Shown one piece after another: positions 43,360-52,610 of a stretch of DNA of 64,000 nt. The position numbers and the translations under genes are program-made. The stretch comes from Thermoactinospora rubra. GTDB taxonomy: Bacteria; Actinomycetota; Actinomycetes; Streptosporangiales; Streptosporangiaceae. Under the pieces are notes generated by a model. It was not told the DNA's origin. It searched no databases and worked only from the letters and a program-made list of their open reading frames with translations. Each line of letters starts with the position of its first letter. Positions within the stretch are counted from its first letter, which is position 1. The stretch covers positions 204,173 to 268,172 of the forward strand of contig NZ_KZ084329.1 of assembly GCF_002093975.1 (NCBI RefSeq), read 5' to 3'.

Positions 43360-44156
43360 GCGGCGACTCCGTGGGGGTGCCAGAGCCCGCGCCTGTCGAG
43401 CACCTCGCGCAGGCCGGTGATGTTGTCGGTCATGATGCCGTCGACGCCGAGGTCGAGCAGCTGCTCCATGCGGAGCGGGTCGTTGATCGTCCACACGTGG
43501 ACGTGCATGCCCAGGGCGTGGGCGGTGCGGACCAGGGCGTGGGTGGTGACGCGCAGGCCGCGGAAGCCCAGGGGGATCTGGGCGCAGGGGATGCCGGCGC
43601 GCGACAGGCGGGCGAACAGCCTGCCGTACCCGGAGGTGGCCGCGGCGGCGCGCAGAGTGGCCACGCCGCGCGGGCCGAGCGCGGAGCAGACCTCGCGGCC
43701 GAGGGCGGCCTTGGCGCGGGCCAGGCGCTCGTCGGAGAAGGAGGTCAGGCAGATGCGGTCGTAGGCGTTGGTGCGCCTGATCGCCTCGGCGAGGGGGAGG
43801 ATGGCGGCGGCCTCCTTGACGTCGATGTTGAAGCGGGCCTCCGGCCAGGTGCCCAGCAGGTCCTCCAGCAGGGGGATCTCGTGGACGCCGCCGATGCGGG
43901 CCTGCCGTACGACGGAGTAGGGCAGCTCGGCGATGCGACCGCGCCGATCGGTCACCCGGTCGAGGGTGTGGTCGTGGAAGGCCACCAGGACGCCGTCGGC
44001 GGTGGCGTGGGCGTCGGTCTCCAGGTAGCGGTAGCCCAGCCGGACGGCCCACTCGAAGGCCGGGAAGGTGTTCTCCGCGCCCTCCAGGGCGCCGCCGCGG
44101 TGGGCGAAGGCCAGCGGGCCGGGGTGGTCGAGGAAGGCGAAGCGGCGGCTGAGCAC
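43356..44156 (-). CDS. Glycerophosphodiester phosphodiesterase
   Basis: 266 aa from GTG 44156; minus-strand CATACT (44163-44168) ends 6 nt upstream, so probably leaderless. Catalytic motifs of GDPD enzymes: AFAHRGGALEGAENTFPAFEWAV, ETDAHATADGVLVAFHDHTLDRVTD and the C-terminal VHVWTINDPLRMEQLLDLGVDGIMTDN. There is no signal peptide, so it is cytosolic. It hydrolyses glycerophosphodiesters to sn-glycerol 3-phosphate and an alcohol and is coupled to the MFS gene. Confidence 0.93.
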   Translation of the reverse strand: MLSRRFAFLDHPGPLAFAHRGGALEGAENTFPAFEWAVRLGYRYLETDAHATADGVLVAFHDHTLDRVTDRRGRIAELPYSVVRQARIGGVHEIPLLEDLLGTWPEARFNIDVKEAAAILPLAEAIRRTNAYDRICLTSFSDERLARAKAALGREVCSALGPRGVATLRAAAATSGYGRLFARLSRAGIPCAQIPLGFRGLRVTTHALVRTAHALGMHVHVWTINDPLRMEQLLDLGVDGIMTDNITGLREVLDRRGLWHPHGVAA

Positions 44157-44191
44157 GTCGGAAGTATGCCCTTCGTGAGCAAAACTTTGGG

Positions 44192-44731
44192 TTACAGATC
44201 GGAGAGGTTCTGCCATTCCTGGCGGCGGGCCTCGGCCAGGGCGATGGCGGCGGCGACGGCGACGTTGAAGGAGCCGACGCGGCCCACCTGGGGGATGTAG
44301 CAGGCGCCGTCGGCGGCGGCGAGGGCGGCGGGGGAGCAGCCGTGGTCCTCGCTGCCGACCAGCAGGCACACGTCGCGGTCGAGGCGGGCCTTGTGCAGGG
44401 GTACGGCGTCGGCCGTCAGCTCCAGGGCCAGCACGGCGTAGCCGTCGTCGCGGGCCTCCTGGACGGCTTGCAGCACGGGCACGGAGTCCTTCCAGGCGAC
44501 CAGCCGGTCGGTGCCCAGGGCGGTCTTGCCGGCCTTGGGGTTGGTGGGCGGGGTGGTGTTGCCGGCCAGCCAGATGCGCTCGACGCCGAAGGCGGCGGCG
44601 CTGCGGAAGATCGAGCCGACGTTGAACGGCCCGGTCACCGACTCCACGATCAGGGCGACGCGGTTGGCGGTGTTGCGGCGCCAGGTGCGGTTGAGCCGCT
44701 TGACGTCGGTCGGGCGCAACTGCTTGCTCAT
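44192..44731 (-). CDS. TrmH/SpoU family RNA 2'-O-methyltransferase
   Basis: 179 aa from ATG 44731. SPOUT motifs: RVALIVESVTGPFNVGSIFRSAAAFGVERIWL (motif 1), LLVGSEDHGCSP (motif 2) and CYIPQVGRVGSFNVAVAAAIALAEARRQ (motif 3, with IPQxGRxxSxNVxxA). It modifies a tRNA or rRNA ribose. It overlaps the upstream methyltransferase by ATGA, pairing two RNA-directed methylases. Confidence 0.93.
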   Translation of the reverse strand: MSKQLRPTDVKRLNRTWRRNTANRVALIVESVTGPFNVGSIFRSAAAFGVERIWLAGNTTPPTNPKAGKTALGTDRLVAWKDSVPVLQAVQEARDDGYAVLALELTADAVPLHKARLDRDVCLLVGSEDHGCSPAALAAADGACYIPQVGRVGSFNVAVAAAIALAEARRQEWQNLSDL

Positions 44732-45321
44732 GGTCGGGTCACCTTCAGGATGCGGTAGGCGGCGCGGGAGGCCGCGCGGGTGGCCTGCCAGCCCTGCTCG
44801 GCGAGCCAGCGCTGCAGGGAGTCGGAGCCGAGGTGCTTTTGGACCACCAGGTAGGCGACCCCGTCGCCGGTCAGGCGGGACAGCCAGCGGGTGAGCATGG
44901 CGTGCAGGGCCGGTTTGCCGATGCGGATGGCCGGGTTGGACCAGATGGCGCGGAAGCGCACGTCGGCGGGCACCTCGTCGACGTGGACGGGTCTTACTTT
45001 GTAAAGGCGGGCGGCTTGGGCGTTACGCTCCGTAAGCTCCAGGCTACGGCGGTTGACGTCGACAGCCCAGACCGTCGCCTGCGGCGCGCGCGCGGCCATG
45101 GTCAGCGCGATGGGGCCGTAGCCGCAGCCGAGGTCGAGCAGGTCGCCTTCCTGGGGCGGCGGGGGGAGGGTCTCCAGCAGGATGCGGGTGCCCAGGTCGA
45201 TCCGGTCGGGGGAGAACACGCCCCGGTCGGTCTCCAGCTTCAGGTGCAGGTCGGGCAGGATGAGGTCGACCGCGCCCGGGCGGCTGGCGGCTTGTGGCTG
45301 CTCCTGGAAGTAGTGGCCCAC
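44728..45321 (-). CDS. Class I SAM methyltransferase, RsmC-like, carrying an interspersed motif
   Basis: 197 aa from GTG 45321; TAACGT lies 8 nt upstream. The SAM site is LLDLGCGYGPIALTMAARAP with AVDVNRRSLELTERNA, then motif IV SNPAIRIGK; family members usually have NPPxx, so the second Pro is Ala. Between them NAQAARLYKVRPVHVDEVP contains the translation of motif copy 3, where relatives usually have a Gly-Leu-x-Asn-Val type turn. It is probably a guanine-N2 rRNA methylase; activity may be affected by the substitutions. Confidence 0.85.
   Translation of the reverse strand: MGHYFQEQPQAASRPGAVDLILPDLHLKLETDRGVFSPDRIDLGTRILLETLPPPPQEGDLLDLGCGYGPIALTMAARAPQATVWAVDVNRRSLELTERNAQAARLYKVRPVHVDEVPADVRFRAIWSNPAIRIGKPALHAMLTRWLSRLTGDGVAYLVVQKHLGSDSLQRWLAEQGWQATRAASRAAYRILKVTRP
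44993..45009 (+). repeat. Interspersed motif, copy 3 (inside a coding region)
   Basis: CTTACTTTGTAAAGGCG. On the minus strand it encodes RLYKV in frame in the methyltransferase. It is an AT-rich island in an otherwise very GC-rich gene. Confidence 0.8.
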
Positions 45322-45332
45322 ATGGGGAAACG

Positions 45333-46280
45333 TTACGGGATGCGGGAGCCCAGCAGGACCGCCGCCGTGGCGACCAGCAGGCCGGCGGCGATGGCGGCGA
45401 CGATGAACCACTGGGTGATCTCCTGGTTGACCAGCTTGAACCCCAGTGAGGTGCCGATCTGCTCGTAGACCTCGCGCAGTTCGGTGCCGGATTCGGCGCT
45501 GTAGGCGCGTCCGCCGGTGCCGTCGGCCAGGGATTGCAGGGTGGCCTTGTTGACCGGGACGTTGACCGGGCGGCCGTCGATCTGGACGGTGCCTTCCTGC
45601 GTGCCGTAGGCGATGGTGGAGACCGGGACGCGGGCCTGCATGGCGGCTTCGATGGCCTCGGCGACGGCGCGGCCGGAGGTGTTGTCGCCGTCGGACAGCA
45701 GGACGATGGCGGCCGGCGGGGGGTCGGTGGCGGCGCGCTGGTCGAAGGCGCGGATGGCGTCGAGGGAGTTGAAGACGGCTTCGCCGATGGCGGTGCCGGG
45801 GCGGGTGTCGAGGGTGTTGATGGCGGTGGCGACGGCCTGGTGGTCGGTGGTGGGGGAGACGACGACGTTGGCGGAGCGGGCGAAGGACACCAGGCCGACG
45901 TTGAAGCGCTGGGGCAGGTCGAGGGCGAACTGCTGGGCGGCTTTCTGGGCGGCGGTGATGCGGTTGGGCGGGACGTCGTCGGCTTCCATGGACAGGGAGA
46001 CGTCCAGGGCGATCATGATGGTGGCCCGGTCGCGGGGGACGCGCACCTGGTCGGCGGGGCGGGCGGCGCCGATGACCAGCAGGCTCATCATGATGAGGAA
46101 CAGCAGGGGGGCGATGTGGCGGCGCCAGCCGGGGGCGGCGGGCATGACGAGGTCGAGCAGGGCCAGGTTGGTGAAGCGGACGGTGTAGCGGCGACGGGCG
46201 AGCTGGGCGGCGATGTAGGCGGCGGCGAGGAGTGCCACCAGGGCGAACAGCCACAGCCACGCGGGCGCCAGGAAGGTCAC
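45333..46280 (-). CDS. Membrane VWA-domain protein (BatA-like)
   Basis: 315 aa from GTG 46280, with GGAGG 5 nt upstream and a GTGA overlap with the DUF58 stop. N-terminal helices ([44 protein letters not shown]), then a VWA domain with [15 protein letters not shown] and [10 protein letters not shown], then a C-terminal helix. It is the third gene of a MoxR-DUF58-VWA operon, a chaperone/metal-insertion type module of unknown client. Confidence 0.9.
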   Translation of the reverse strand: MTFLAPAWLWLFALVALLAAAYIAAQLARRRYTVRFTNLALLDLVMPAAPGWRRHIAPLLFLIMMSLLVIGAARPADQVRVPRDRATIMIALDVSLSMEADDVPPNRITAAQKAAQQFALDLPQRFNVGLVSFARSANVVVSPTTDHQAVATAINTLDTRPGTAIGEAVFNSLDAIRAFDQRAATDPPPAAIVLLSDGDNTSGRAVAEAIEAAMQARVPVSTIAYGTQEGTVQIDGRPVNVPVNKATLQSLADGTGGRAYSAESGTELREVYEQIGTSLGFKLVNQEITQWFIVAAIAAGLLVATAAVLLGSRIP

Positions 46281-47191
46281 CGGAGCCTCCTGCGCTGGCG
46301 GAGGGTCCATTGGGCGATGTCGTGCACCCAGTCGCGGTCGGTGCGCAGCACGAGGTGGGCGGCGCCGGCGCGGCGGAGAGCGAGGCGGGTGCCCTCGCGC
46401 TGGAGGGCGGCGGCTTCGGCGTAGGCGTGCCGAATCTTGGGAGAAAGGTGCACTTCGCGTACTTTCCCGGTCTCGGGGTCGCTGAACGCCACGCGGCCGA
46501 CGGCGGGCAGTTCCAGTTCGCGGGGGTCGATGATTTCCACGGCGAGGACCTGGTGGCGGGCGGCCAGGCGGCGCATGGGCCGTTCCCAGGGGCGTTCGGC
46601 GTCGGGGTCGAGGGTGGGGTGGGCGTCGAGGAAGTCGGAGACGATGACGCGCAGGCCGCGCCGGGTGCGGGTGGCGGCCAGCACGTCGAGGGCTTCGGCG
46701 AGGTCGGGGGCGTCGGGTACGGCCCGGCCGCGTGGGGCGTCCATGAGGGAGTGGAGCAGGCCGTACAGGGCGGCGCGGCCGGTGCGGGCGGGCATGCGGT
46801 GGATGTGTTCGTCGTGGAGGACCATGACGCCGAAGCGGTCGCCGACGCGGCTGGCGAGGAAGCCGATGGCGCCGATGGCGGAGACGGCCAGGTCGCGTTT
46901 GTCGGTGGCGGCGGTGCCGAAGTCCATGCTGGGGGACAGGTCGGCCAGGGCCCAGGTTTCCAGTTCGCGGTCGGCGATGAGGTCGCGGACGTGGGGGACG
47001 GTGGTGCGGGCGGTGACGGCCCAGTCCATGCGGCGCACGTCGTCCTCGCCGGGGACGTAGACGCGGCTGTCGCCGGCTTCGCTGCCGGGGCCGGGCAGCA
47101 GTCCCTGGTGCTGGCCGTGCATGAGCCCGTCGAGCTTCCTGGTGATGGTCAGCTCGAGGCGCCGGAGGACTTCCTCTGCCCTGTCGGTCAC
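46277..47191 (-). CDS. DUF58 protein of the MoxR operon
   Basis: 304 aa from GTG 47191, overlapping the moxR-like stop. The DUF58 signature is [28 protein letters not shown] followed by [11 protein letters not shown], a VWA-like metal site. No membrane helix is present. It works with the adjacent ATPase and VWA protein. Confidence 0.9.
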   Translation of the reverse strand: MTDRAEEVLRRLELTITRKLDGLMHGQHQGLLPGPGSEAGDSRVYVPGEDDVRRMDWAVTARTTVPHVRDLIADRELETWALADLSPSMDFGTAATDKRDLAVSAIGAIGFLASRVGDRFGVMVLHDEHIHRMPARTGRAALYGLLHSLMDAPRGRAVPDAPDLAEALDVLAATRTRRGLRVIVSDFLDAHPTLDPDAERPWERPMRRLAARHQVLAVEIIDPRELELPAVGRVAFSDPETGKVREVHLSPKIRHAYAEAAALQREGTRLALRRAGAAHLVLRTDRDWVHDIAQWTLRQRRRLR

Positions 47192-48198
47192 CGTTGGTTG
47201 TTCCAGACGACGAGGGGGGGTGGGACGGCGTGGAGGATCTGGCGGATGACCTGTTCGGGGTCGACGCCGTCGGCGATGGCGTCGAAGGTGAGCATGAGGC
47301 GGTGGGCCATGACGTCGACGGCGACGTCGCGCACGTCGTCGGGCAGCAGGTAGTCGCGTCCGCGCAGCAGGGCCAGGGCGCGGCCGGCGGCGACCAGGCC
47401 GAGGGTGGCGCGGGGGCTGACGCCGATCTCGATGGTGTCGTCGAGGGGGGCCAGGCCGTAGTCGGCGGGGGAGCGGGTGGCCATGACGAGGCGGACGACG
47501 TAGTCGGCGACGAGCTGGTGGACGGAGACCTGTTCGGCCTGCTGCTGGAGGGCCAGGAGGCGGTCTGGGTCGAGGATCTGGCGGGGGGTGGGCGGAGTGA
47601 CGCTCATGCGCTGGAGGATTTCCATTTCCTCGTGGGCGCTGGGGTGGTGGACGCGGACGCGGAACAGGAAGCGGTCGCGCTGGACCTCGGGCAGGGGGTA
47701 GACGCCTTCGGATTCGATGGGGTTCTGGGTGGCCAGGACGATGAAGGGCTTGGGCAGGGGGTGGGTGACGCCGGCGAGGGTGACCTGGCGTTCGGCCATG
47801 ACCTCCAGCAGGGCGGACTGGACTTTGGCGGGGGCGCGGTTGATTTCGTCGGCGAGCAGGAAGTTGACGAAGACGGGGCCGAGTTCGACGTCGAACTGTT
47901 CGCTGGAGGGGTGGTAGACGCGGGTGCCGACGATGTCGCTGGGCACCAGGTCGGGGGTGAACTGGATGCGGGCGAAGGTGCCGCCGACGACGGTGGCCAG
48001 GGTGGAGGCGGCCAGCGTCTTGGCGACGCCGGGGACTCCTTCCAGCAGGCAGTGCCCGCGGGCCAGGAGGGCGACGAGGAGTCGTTCGACCATGTGGTCT
48101 TGGCCGACGATGACCTTGCGGACCTCTTGGAGGGCCTCGCGCAGGGCTGCCGCGTCGGTGCCGCTGGGCAGGTCTTCGGCGACGCTCATGCTTGCCAT
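47188..48198 (-). CDS. MoxR-type AAA+ ATPase
   Basis: 336 aa from ATG 48198; ATG 48189 is an alternative. Walker A is [15 protein letters not shown], Walker B is [29 protein letters not shown], and the sensor 1 [23 protein letters not shown] is diagnostic of MoxR. It powers the DUF58/VWA module. The start is preceded by GGGGAAGATTG, the same sequence that precedes the divergent gene. Confidence 0.93.
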   Translation of the reverse strand: MASMSVAEDLPSGTDAAALREALQEVRKVIVGQDHMVERLLVALLARGHCLLEGVPGVAKTLAASTLATVVGGTFARIQFTPDLVPSDIVGTRVYHPSSEQFDVELGPVFVNFLLADEINRAPAKVQSALLEVMAERQVTLAGVTHPLPKPFIVLATQNPIESEGVYPLPEVQRDRFLFRVRVHHPSAHEEMEILQRMSVTPPTPRQILDPDRLLALQQQAEQVSVHQLVADYVVRLVMATRSPADYGLAPLDDTIEIGVSPRATLGLVAAGRALALLRGRDYLLPDDVRDVAVDVMAHRLMLTFDAIADGVDPEQVIRQILHAVPPPLVVWNNQR

Positions 48199-48204
48199 GT
48201 TCAC

Positions 48205-48260
48205 CAATCTTCCCCAACTTTTCCGGAAACGTGCACGGAGGCGGGTGTCGGGGAAGATTG
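48205..48260. promoter_or_regulatory. Mirror-image 5' region with central palindrome
   Basis: CAATCTTCCCC (48205-48215) and GGGGAAGATTG (48250-48260) are a perfect 11-bp inverted repeat, each arm 5-6 nt from one of the divergent starts. TTTCCGGAAA (48220-48229), a perfect palindrome, lies between. Both genes therefore share the same initiation sequence and probably one operator. Confidence 0.7.
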
Positions 48261-48265
48261 ATGCC

Positions 48266-49027
48266 GTGACCGTCAACGTGACCGCTCCGTTGCAGTACGG
48301 CGATCCGCCGCGGGTGGGTCCTTTCGTGGTGCAGGCGCGTTTGCATGCGGCGCCTGCGGGGTTTGTGTACCTGGGGCAGGCGGCGGACGGGCGTGCGGTG
48401 TCGATCGCGTTGCTGACCAGGGGCGCGGCGCTGGACGGGGCGGCGCGGGAGCGATTTGTCTCGGCGGTCAGGCAGGCGTCGGGGCGGCGGGGGCTGTTGT
48501 GGCGCGGGCGTGGCGCGGAGGCCGGCGGGGCGGGGGGCGTGCCGCGGGTGCTGGCGGCGGATCTGGGGCGGGCGCCGTGGGTGGCCACGCCGTACCTGCC
48601 GAACGGGCCGGGGGCTGAGCGGTTCCTGGAGCCGGTGCTGGTGGGCGGGACGCTGCTGGGGGAGCCGCACGGGCCGGACTTCGTGCCGTACTGGCTGGCG
48701 GATCGGGCGCCGGCGCTGCCGGGGGCGGGCGGCGGGCGGCTGCCGTTGACCGAGACGCGGCGGCGGGTGCTGACGGCGCTGGCGGTGCTGGCGGTGCTGT
48801 GCGTGCTGGGCGTGGTGATGGTGGTGTTGCTGGTGCGGGATCCGGATGACAGCGAGCCGGTGCGGCGGCCGTTGCCGGCGACGGTGTTCGAGCCGACGCC
48901 GCCGCCTTCGCCGGTCACGCCGCAGCCGCAGCCCAGTCCGTCGCCGAGCCCGTCGCCGAGCCGGTCGGGCCCGGCCAGCCCGGGGCCGTCGCCGGGGGAT
49001 GAGGCGGATGACAGCGGGTCGATCTGA
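48266..49027 (+). CDS. Single-pass membrane protein with degenerate kinase-like N-lobe
   Basis: 253 aa from GTG 48266. Residues about 15-110 (RVGPFVVQARLHAAPAGFVYLGQ, ADGRAVSIALL, ERFVSAVRQ, PWVATPYL) follow the N-lobe of actinobacterial Ser/Thr kinases, but the glycine loop is HAAPAG and the VAxK lysine is absent (VSIALL), and no catalytic C-lobe exists. A membrane helix (168-190) and a Pro/Ser-rich extracellular tail follow, as in PknB-like receptors. It is probably a pseudokinase remnant or adaptor and is divergent from the MoxR operon. Confidence 0.6.
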   Translation: MTVNVTAPLQYGDPPRVGPFVVQARLHAAPAGFVYLGQAADGRAVSIALLTRGAALDGAARERFVSAVRQASGRRGLLWRGRGAEAGGAGGVPRVLAADLGRAPWVATPYLPNGPGAERFLEPVLVGGTLLGEPHGPDFVPYWLADRAPALPGAGGGRLPLTETRRRVLTALAVLAVLCVLGVVMVVLLVRDPDDSEPVRRPLPATVFEPTPPPSPVTPQPQPSPSPSPSPSRSGPASPGPSPGDEADDSGSI

Positions 49028-49048
49028 GTCGAGCTGAGTCGATCTGAG
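49019..49048 (+). repeat. Three tandem decamers over a stop codon
   Basis: TCGATCTGAG, TCGAGCTGAG, TCGATCTGAG in direct tandem at 49019, 49029 and 49039. The stop codon of the pseudokinase gene lies in the first unit. Confidence 0.85.
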
Positions 49049-49065
49049 CGGCCGGGGAAATCGGC

Positions 49066-49096
49066 TTGAGCCTCACGTTGCGTGAGGTTCTAGCGT
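49066..49096 (+). promoter_or_regulatory. MerR-type promoter with 19-bp spacer
   Basis: TTGAGC (49066-49071), 19-bp spacer, TAGCGT (49091-49096), with the dyad CCTCAC-GTTGC-GTGAGG (49071-49087) between them. Over-long spacers with such a dyad are the hallmark of MerR-family activation; the TipA operator has a similar CCTCACGT half. The ATG is 7 nt beyond the -10. Confidence 0.85.
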
Positions 49097-49103
49097 CGCC
49101 GGC

Positions 49104-50015
49104 ATGGACATCGTCATTCACGACACATTGCCGGCGATGGAGCGGATGCTCCAGGGGCCGGTGGAGAAGCGGCCGGAGGCGCTGCGCGCGATGCTGGCGC
49201 CGATGCGGGAGGCCATCCCGATGCCGGGGGACCTGGTGGACATGCACCATCAGGGCGGGGGCTTCCGGGTGGACCGGGAGGACGAGCGGTACCTGCCGGC
49301 GCTGCGGTGGCTGGCGGAGACGGACCTGCCCGGGCAGATCGAGCGGCTGCTGAAGCTGTCGCTGGGTTACCTGCGCGATGCGGTTCCGGGCCTGCGTCAT
49401 CCGGAGACGCTGCAGGTGATGTTCGTGCTGGGCGATCCGGACAACGAGCATCTGATGCGGACGACCGGCGGCTACTACGGGATGGGGTCGGCGCCGGGCT
49501 GGCTGTATCTGCTGGCCTGGCCGACCGAGGAGAACGTCGGCCGGATCGCGCACTGCGCGGTGCACGAGTTTCACCACCAGGTGCGCTACTCCAACGTGGC
49601 GTGGGATCCGGCGACGGTGACCGTGGGCGAGCACGTGGTGGCCGAAGGGCTGGCGGAGGCGTTCGTGCGGGAGCTGTCGGGACCGGAGGCGATGGGGCCG
49701 TGGTCGGCGATGGTGACGGGCGCGGACTTCGAGCGGGCGTACGAGAAGATCGTGGCCGACATCGACCTGCAGGGCATGCAGCACACCCCCGCCTACGTGC
49801 TGGGGGATTCGGCGATGGCCCGGTTCGGCGGGACGCCGCGCGGGATTCCGGACATGGCGGGGTACGCCGTGGGGTTGCGGCTGGTGGAGGCGCACCTGGC
49901 GGCGACGGGGATGTCGGTGGCGGCCAGCACGGTGCTGCCGGCGGCGCAGATCCTGGCCCCGGCACTGGAGGGGGCGCTGGATGGTCAGCGGGGGCGGACG
50001 AAGCCGGACTCGTAG
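49104..50015 (+). CDS. DUF2268 putative zinc protease
   Basis: 303 aa from ATG 49104, leaderless from a MerR-type promoter. The zincin motif HEFHH (H154, E155, H158) is in [14 protein letters not shown], with downstream [14 protein letters not shown] supplying a probable third ligand Glu, as in DUF2268 proteins. No signal peptide is visible, so it is cytosolic. The substrate is unknown. Its end overlaps the convergent response regulator gene by 31 bp. Confidence 0.85.
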   Translation: MDIVIHDTLPAMERMLQGPVEKRPEALRAMLAPMREAIPMPGDLVDMHHQGGGFRVDREDERYLPALRWLAETDLPGQIERLLKLSLGYLRDAVPGLRHPETLQVMFVLGDPDNEHLMRTTGGYYGMGSAPGWLYLLAWPTEENVGRIAHCAVHEFHHQVRYSNVAWDPATVTVGEHVVAEGLAEAFVRELSGPEAMGPWSAMVTGADFERAYEKIVADIDLQGMQHTPAYVLGDSAMARFGGTPRGIPDMAGYAVGLRLVEAHLAATGMSVAASTVLPAAQILAPALEGALDGQRGRTKPDS

Positions 50016-50623
50016 GCGGCGATGACGGCCTGGGTGCGGTCGCGGGCGCCGAGCTTGGCCAGGACGTTGCCGACGTGGGTCTTGACGGTCTCGGCGCTGA
50101 CGACGAGCCGGGCGGCGATCTCGCCGTTGGACAGGCCCTGGGCCATGAGGGTCAGGACCTCGCCCTCGCGGTCGGTGAGGCGGTCGACGCCGGGGACGGG
50201 CGTGCGGGGGCGAGCGGCGGCCAGGCGGCGGATGGCGGCGGGGAACAGCAGCGACTCGCCGGCGGCCACGAGGCGGACGGCCTGGGTCAGGTCGTCGGGC
50301 CTGGTGCGTTTGAGGAGGAAGCCGCTGGCGCCGGCGCGCAGGGCGTCGTAGACGTAGTCGTCGTTGTCGAAGGTGGTGACGACGATCACCTTCGGGGGGT
50401 GGGGGAGGGCGAGCAGGCGGGCGGTGGCGGCGATGCCGTCCAGGCCGGGCATGCGCACGTCCATGAGGACCACGTCGGGGCGTTCGCGGCGGGTCACGGT
50501 GAGGGCCTCGGCGCCGTCGGCGGCTTCGCCGACCACCTGGAGGTCGGGTTCGGCGTCGATGATGATCCGCAGGCCGGTGCGGATGAGGGCCTCGTCGTCG
50601 GCGAGGACGACCCTGAGCGTCAT
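49985..50623 (-). CDS. NarL/LuxR-type response regulator
   Basis: 212 aa from ATG 50623. Receiver domain with [11 protein letters not shown], phospho-Asp in [13 protein letters not shown] and Thr/Lys in [10 protein letters not shown] and GFLLKRTRP; LuxR HTH with [52 protein letters not shown]. It partners the histidine kinase encoded 53 bp upstream. Confidence 0.95.
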   Translation of the reverse strand: MTLRVVLADDEALIRTGLRIIIDAEPDLQVVGEAADGAEALTVTRRERPDVVLMDVRMPGLDGIAATARLLALPHPPKVIVVTTFDNDDYVYDALRAGASGFLLKRTRPDDLTQAVRLVAAGESLLFPAAIRRLAAARPRTPVPGVDRLTDREGEVLTLMAQGLSNGEIAARLVVSAETVKTHVGNVLAKLGARDRTQAVIAAYESGFVRPR

Positions 50624-50676
50624 GGGTGACGACGGTAGCGGGTCGCCGGGCCGGGGAGGCCGGCGGGAGCCGGGGG

Positions 50677-51891
50677 TCACTGGGAGCCGGGGGTCAGCGG
50701 GAGCCGTACCGTGACCTGCCAGGTGCCGGCTTCGGGGCCGGCCTGCAGGGTGCCGCGCAGCAGGCGGGCGCGTTCGCGCATGCCGGCCAGGCCGCGCGCC
50801 CCGGTGGCGGCCGGCGCGGCGAGGCCGGGAGTCAGGGGGTTGGCGATCTGGAGGTGGAGGGCGTCGTCGTGGACGGCGGCGGCCAGCCGTACCGGGCCGT
50901 GGCCGTGTTTGATGGCGTTGGTCAGCGACTCCTGCAGGATCCGGTAGGCCTCGCGGGAGACCAGGGCGGGGACGGCGGTCAGGTCGCCGATGCGGGTGTG
51001 GACCTGGGCGCCGCTGGCGCGGATGAGGTCGTCCAGGTCGGCCAGGGTGGGGGTGGGCTGCCGGTCGGGGGTCTCGTCGCGCAGCAGGCCCAGGACGTGG
51101 TCGAGGTCGTCGAGCGCGGCGCGGGCGGAGTGCTCGATCGCGGCCAGGGCGGTGCGCGCGGTGGCCGGGTCGCGCTCCAGGACGCGGCCGGCGGCGGCGG
51201 CCTGGAGGGTGACGACGCTGAGGGCGTGGCCGACCGAGTCGTGCAGCTCGCGGGCGAGGCGGGCGCGTCCGGCGAGGTCTTGGGCGTGGGCCTCGGCCTG
51301 GGCGAGGCGTTCGGCCGCCGAGGGGCCGAGCAGGGCGGGCGCGAGCCTGGCCAGCAGCACGCCGGCGCCGCGGACCAGGGCGAGCAGGGCGGCCAGGCTC
51401 GCCAGCCCCAGCGGCGGCCACCAGGCGGCGCTCCAGCCCGGGCCGTAGGGCCGGCCGAGCAGGCCCAGGGGGTTGCCGACGATCGGCACCAGGAAGGTCC
51501 ATACGGCGAAGGGGGCCACGGCCAGGGTGCAGCCGCTGGCGACGCCGCCGACGGCCAGGTGGACGGTGAACCAGGTGGCCGAGCGGCGGCGCTCGTCCCA
51601 GGTGCGGGGGCGGTCGCGGCGCGGCGGTTCGACGGGGGCGCCCAGCAGGTCGCGGGCGGGCGGGGCGGCGAGCTCGCGCACGGGCAGCGCCAGGCCCGTC
51701 AGGGCGACGATGGGCAGCACGGCCAGGAAGATGACCGGCTGCACGGCCAGCAGGGGGTCGCCGGGGGCGCTGGGGCCGTACAGGCTCCAGACGACCTGCC
51801 CGGCCATCATGTACGGCATCAGCAGCGCCCCGCCGAAGATCAGGCACAGCCAGTGGCGGGCGAGCACGCTCCATCTCACACGCCCCATCAT
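50677..51891 (-). CDS. HisKA_3-type sensor histidine kinase
   Basis: 404 aa from ATG 51891. Four or more membrane helices in the first 190 residues with little periplasmic sequence (an intramembrane-sensing layout), then the dimerisation helix with the phospho-His in [17 protein letters not shown], and a short ATPase domain with [17 protein letters not shown] (N box) and [17 protein letters not shown] (G box). It pairs with the adjacent NarL-type regulator. Such systems often sense envelope stress. Confidence 0.93.
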   Translation of the reverse strand: MMGRVRWSVLARHWLCLIFGGALLMPYMMAGQVVWSLYGPSAPGDPLLAVQPVIFLAVLPIVALTGLALPVRELAAPPARDLLGAPVEPPRRDRPRTWDERRRSATWFTVHLAVGGVASGCTLAVAPFAVWTFLVPIVGNPLGLLGRPYGPGWSAAWWPPLGLASLAALLALVRGAGVLLARLAPALLGPSAAERLAQAEAHAQDLAGRARLARELHDSVGHALSVVTLQAAAAGRVLERDPATARTALAAIEHSARAALDDLDHVLGLLRDETPDRQPTPTLADLDDLIRASGAQVHTRIGDLTAVPALVSREAYRILQESLTNAIKHGHGPVRLAAAVHDDALHLQIANPLTPGLAAPAATGARGLAGMRERARLLRGTLQAGPEAGTWQVTVRLPLTPGSQ

Positions 51892-51939
51892 ATGTCGAGG
51901 GAAATTCGCGCACGGCGGATTATGCTTTTCGAGAAAATG

Positions 51940-51987
51940 CGCTGCCGGCGAAAAGGGCGTGAATTCGAAAATGTGGCGGGCTAGCGT
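51940..51987 (+). promoter_or_regulatory. ClgR-like site and -10 of the clpP operon
   Basis: CGC-TGCCG-GCG (51940-51950) fits the ClgR core CGC-N5-GCG. TAGCGT (51982-51987) is the -10, which puts the site centre near -49, a normal activator position. ClgR activates clpP genes in actinobacteria. Confidence 0.55.
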
Positions 51988-52019
51988 CGGAGGGAGTTCG
52001 CGAGAGAAAGGAAGGCGTC

Positions 52020-52610
52020 ATGACCGAGACCCCGACCGTGCGCTGGCCCGAGCAGCTCAACCAGCGGCTGCTGAAGGAACGCATCGTCGTGCTGGGGCAG
52101 GAGGTCGACGACGACATTTGCAACCGGCTGTGCGCCGAGCTGCTTTTGCTGGCCGCCGACGACCCCGACAGCGACATCACGCTTTACATCAATTCTCCGG
52201 GCGGCTCGGTGCACGCCGGGATGGCGCTGTATGACATGATGCAGTTCGTTCCGTGCGACGTGGCGACCGTCGCGATGGGTTTCGCGGCCTCGATGGGGCA
52301 GTTCCTGCTGTCGGCGGGCACGCCGGGCAAGCGGTACGCGCTGCCGCATGCCCGGATCGTCATGCACCAGCCGCTGGGCGGCATCCGGGGCACGGCCAGC
52401 GACATCCAGATCCAGGCCGAGAACCTGCTGTACACCAAGCGGCTGATGGCCGAGCTGATCGCCCGGCACACCGGCCAGCCGCTGGCGCGTATCCAGGAGG
52501 ACTCCGACCGCGACCGGTGGTTCACCGCGCAGGAGGCGCTGGAGTACGGCTTCGTCGACCACGTGGTGCGCAGCGCCAAGGACGTGGTGGCGGGGGTGAC
52601 GCCGCGATGA
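52020..52610 (+). CDS. clpP: ClpP protease subunit, first of a pair
   Basis: 196 aa from ATG 52020, with AAAGGAAGG upstream. Catalytic triad: Ser 91 in [14 protein letters not shown], His 116 in VMHQPLGG, Asp 165 in DSDRDRWF. It forms a mixed tetradecamer with the next gene product and degrades proteins delivered by Clp ATPases. No clpX or clpC is adjacent, so this may be an accessory pair in addition to the clpP1P2-clpX locus. Confidence 0.96.
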   Translation: MTETPTVRWPEQLNQRLLKERIVVLGQEVDDDICNRLCAELLLLAADDPDSDITLYINSPGGSVHAGMALYDMMQFVPCDVATVAMGFAASMGQFLLSAGTPGKRYALPHARIVMHQPLGGIRGTASDIQIQAENLLYTKRLMAELIARHTGQPLARIQEDSDRDRWFTAQEALEYGFVDHVVRSAKDVVAGVTPR

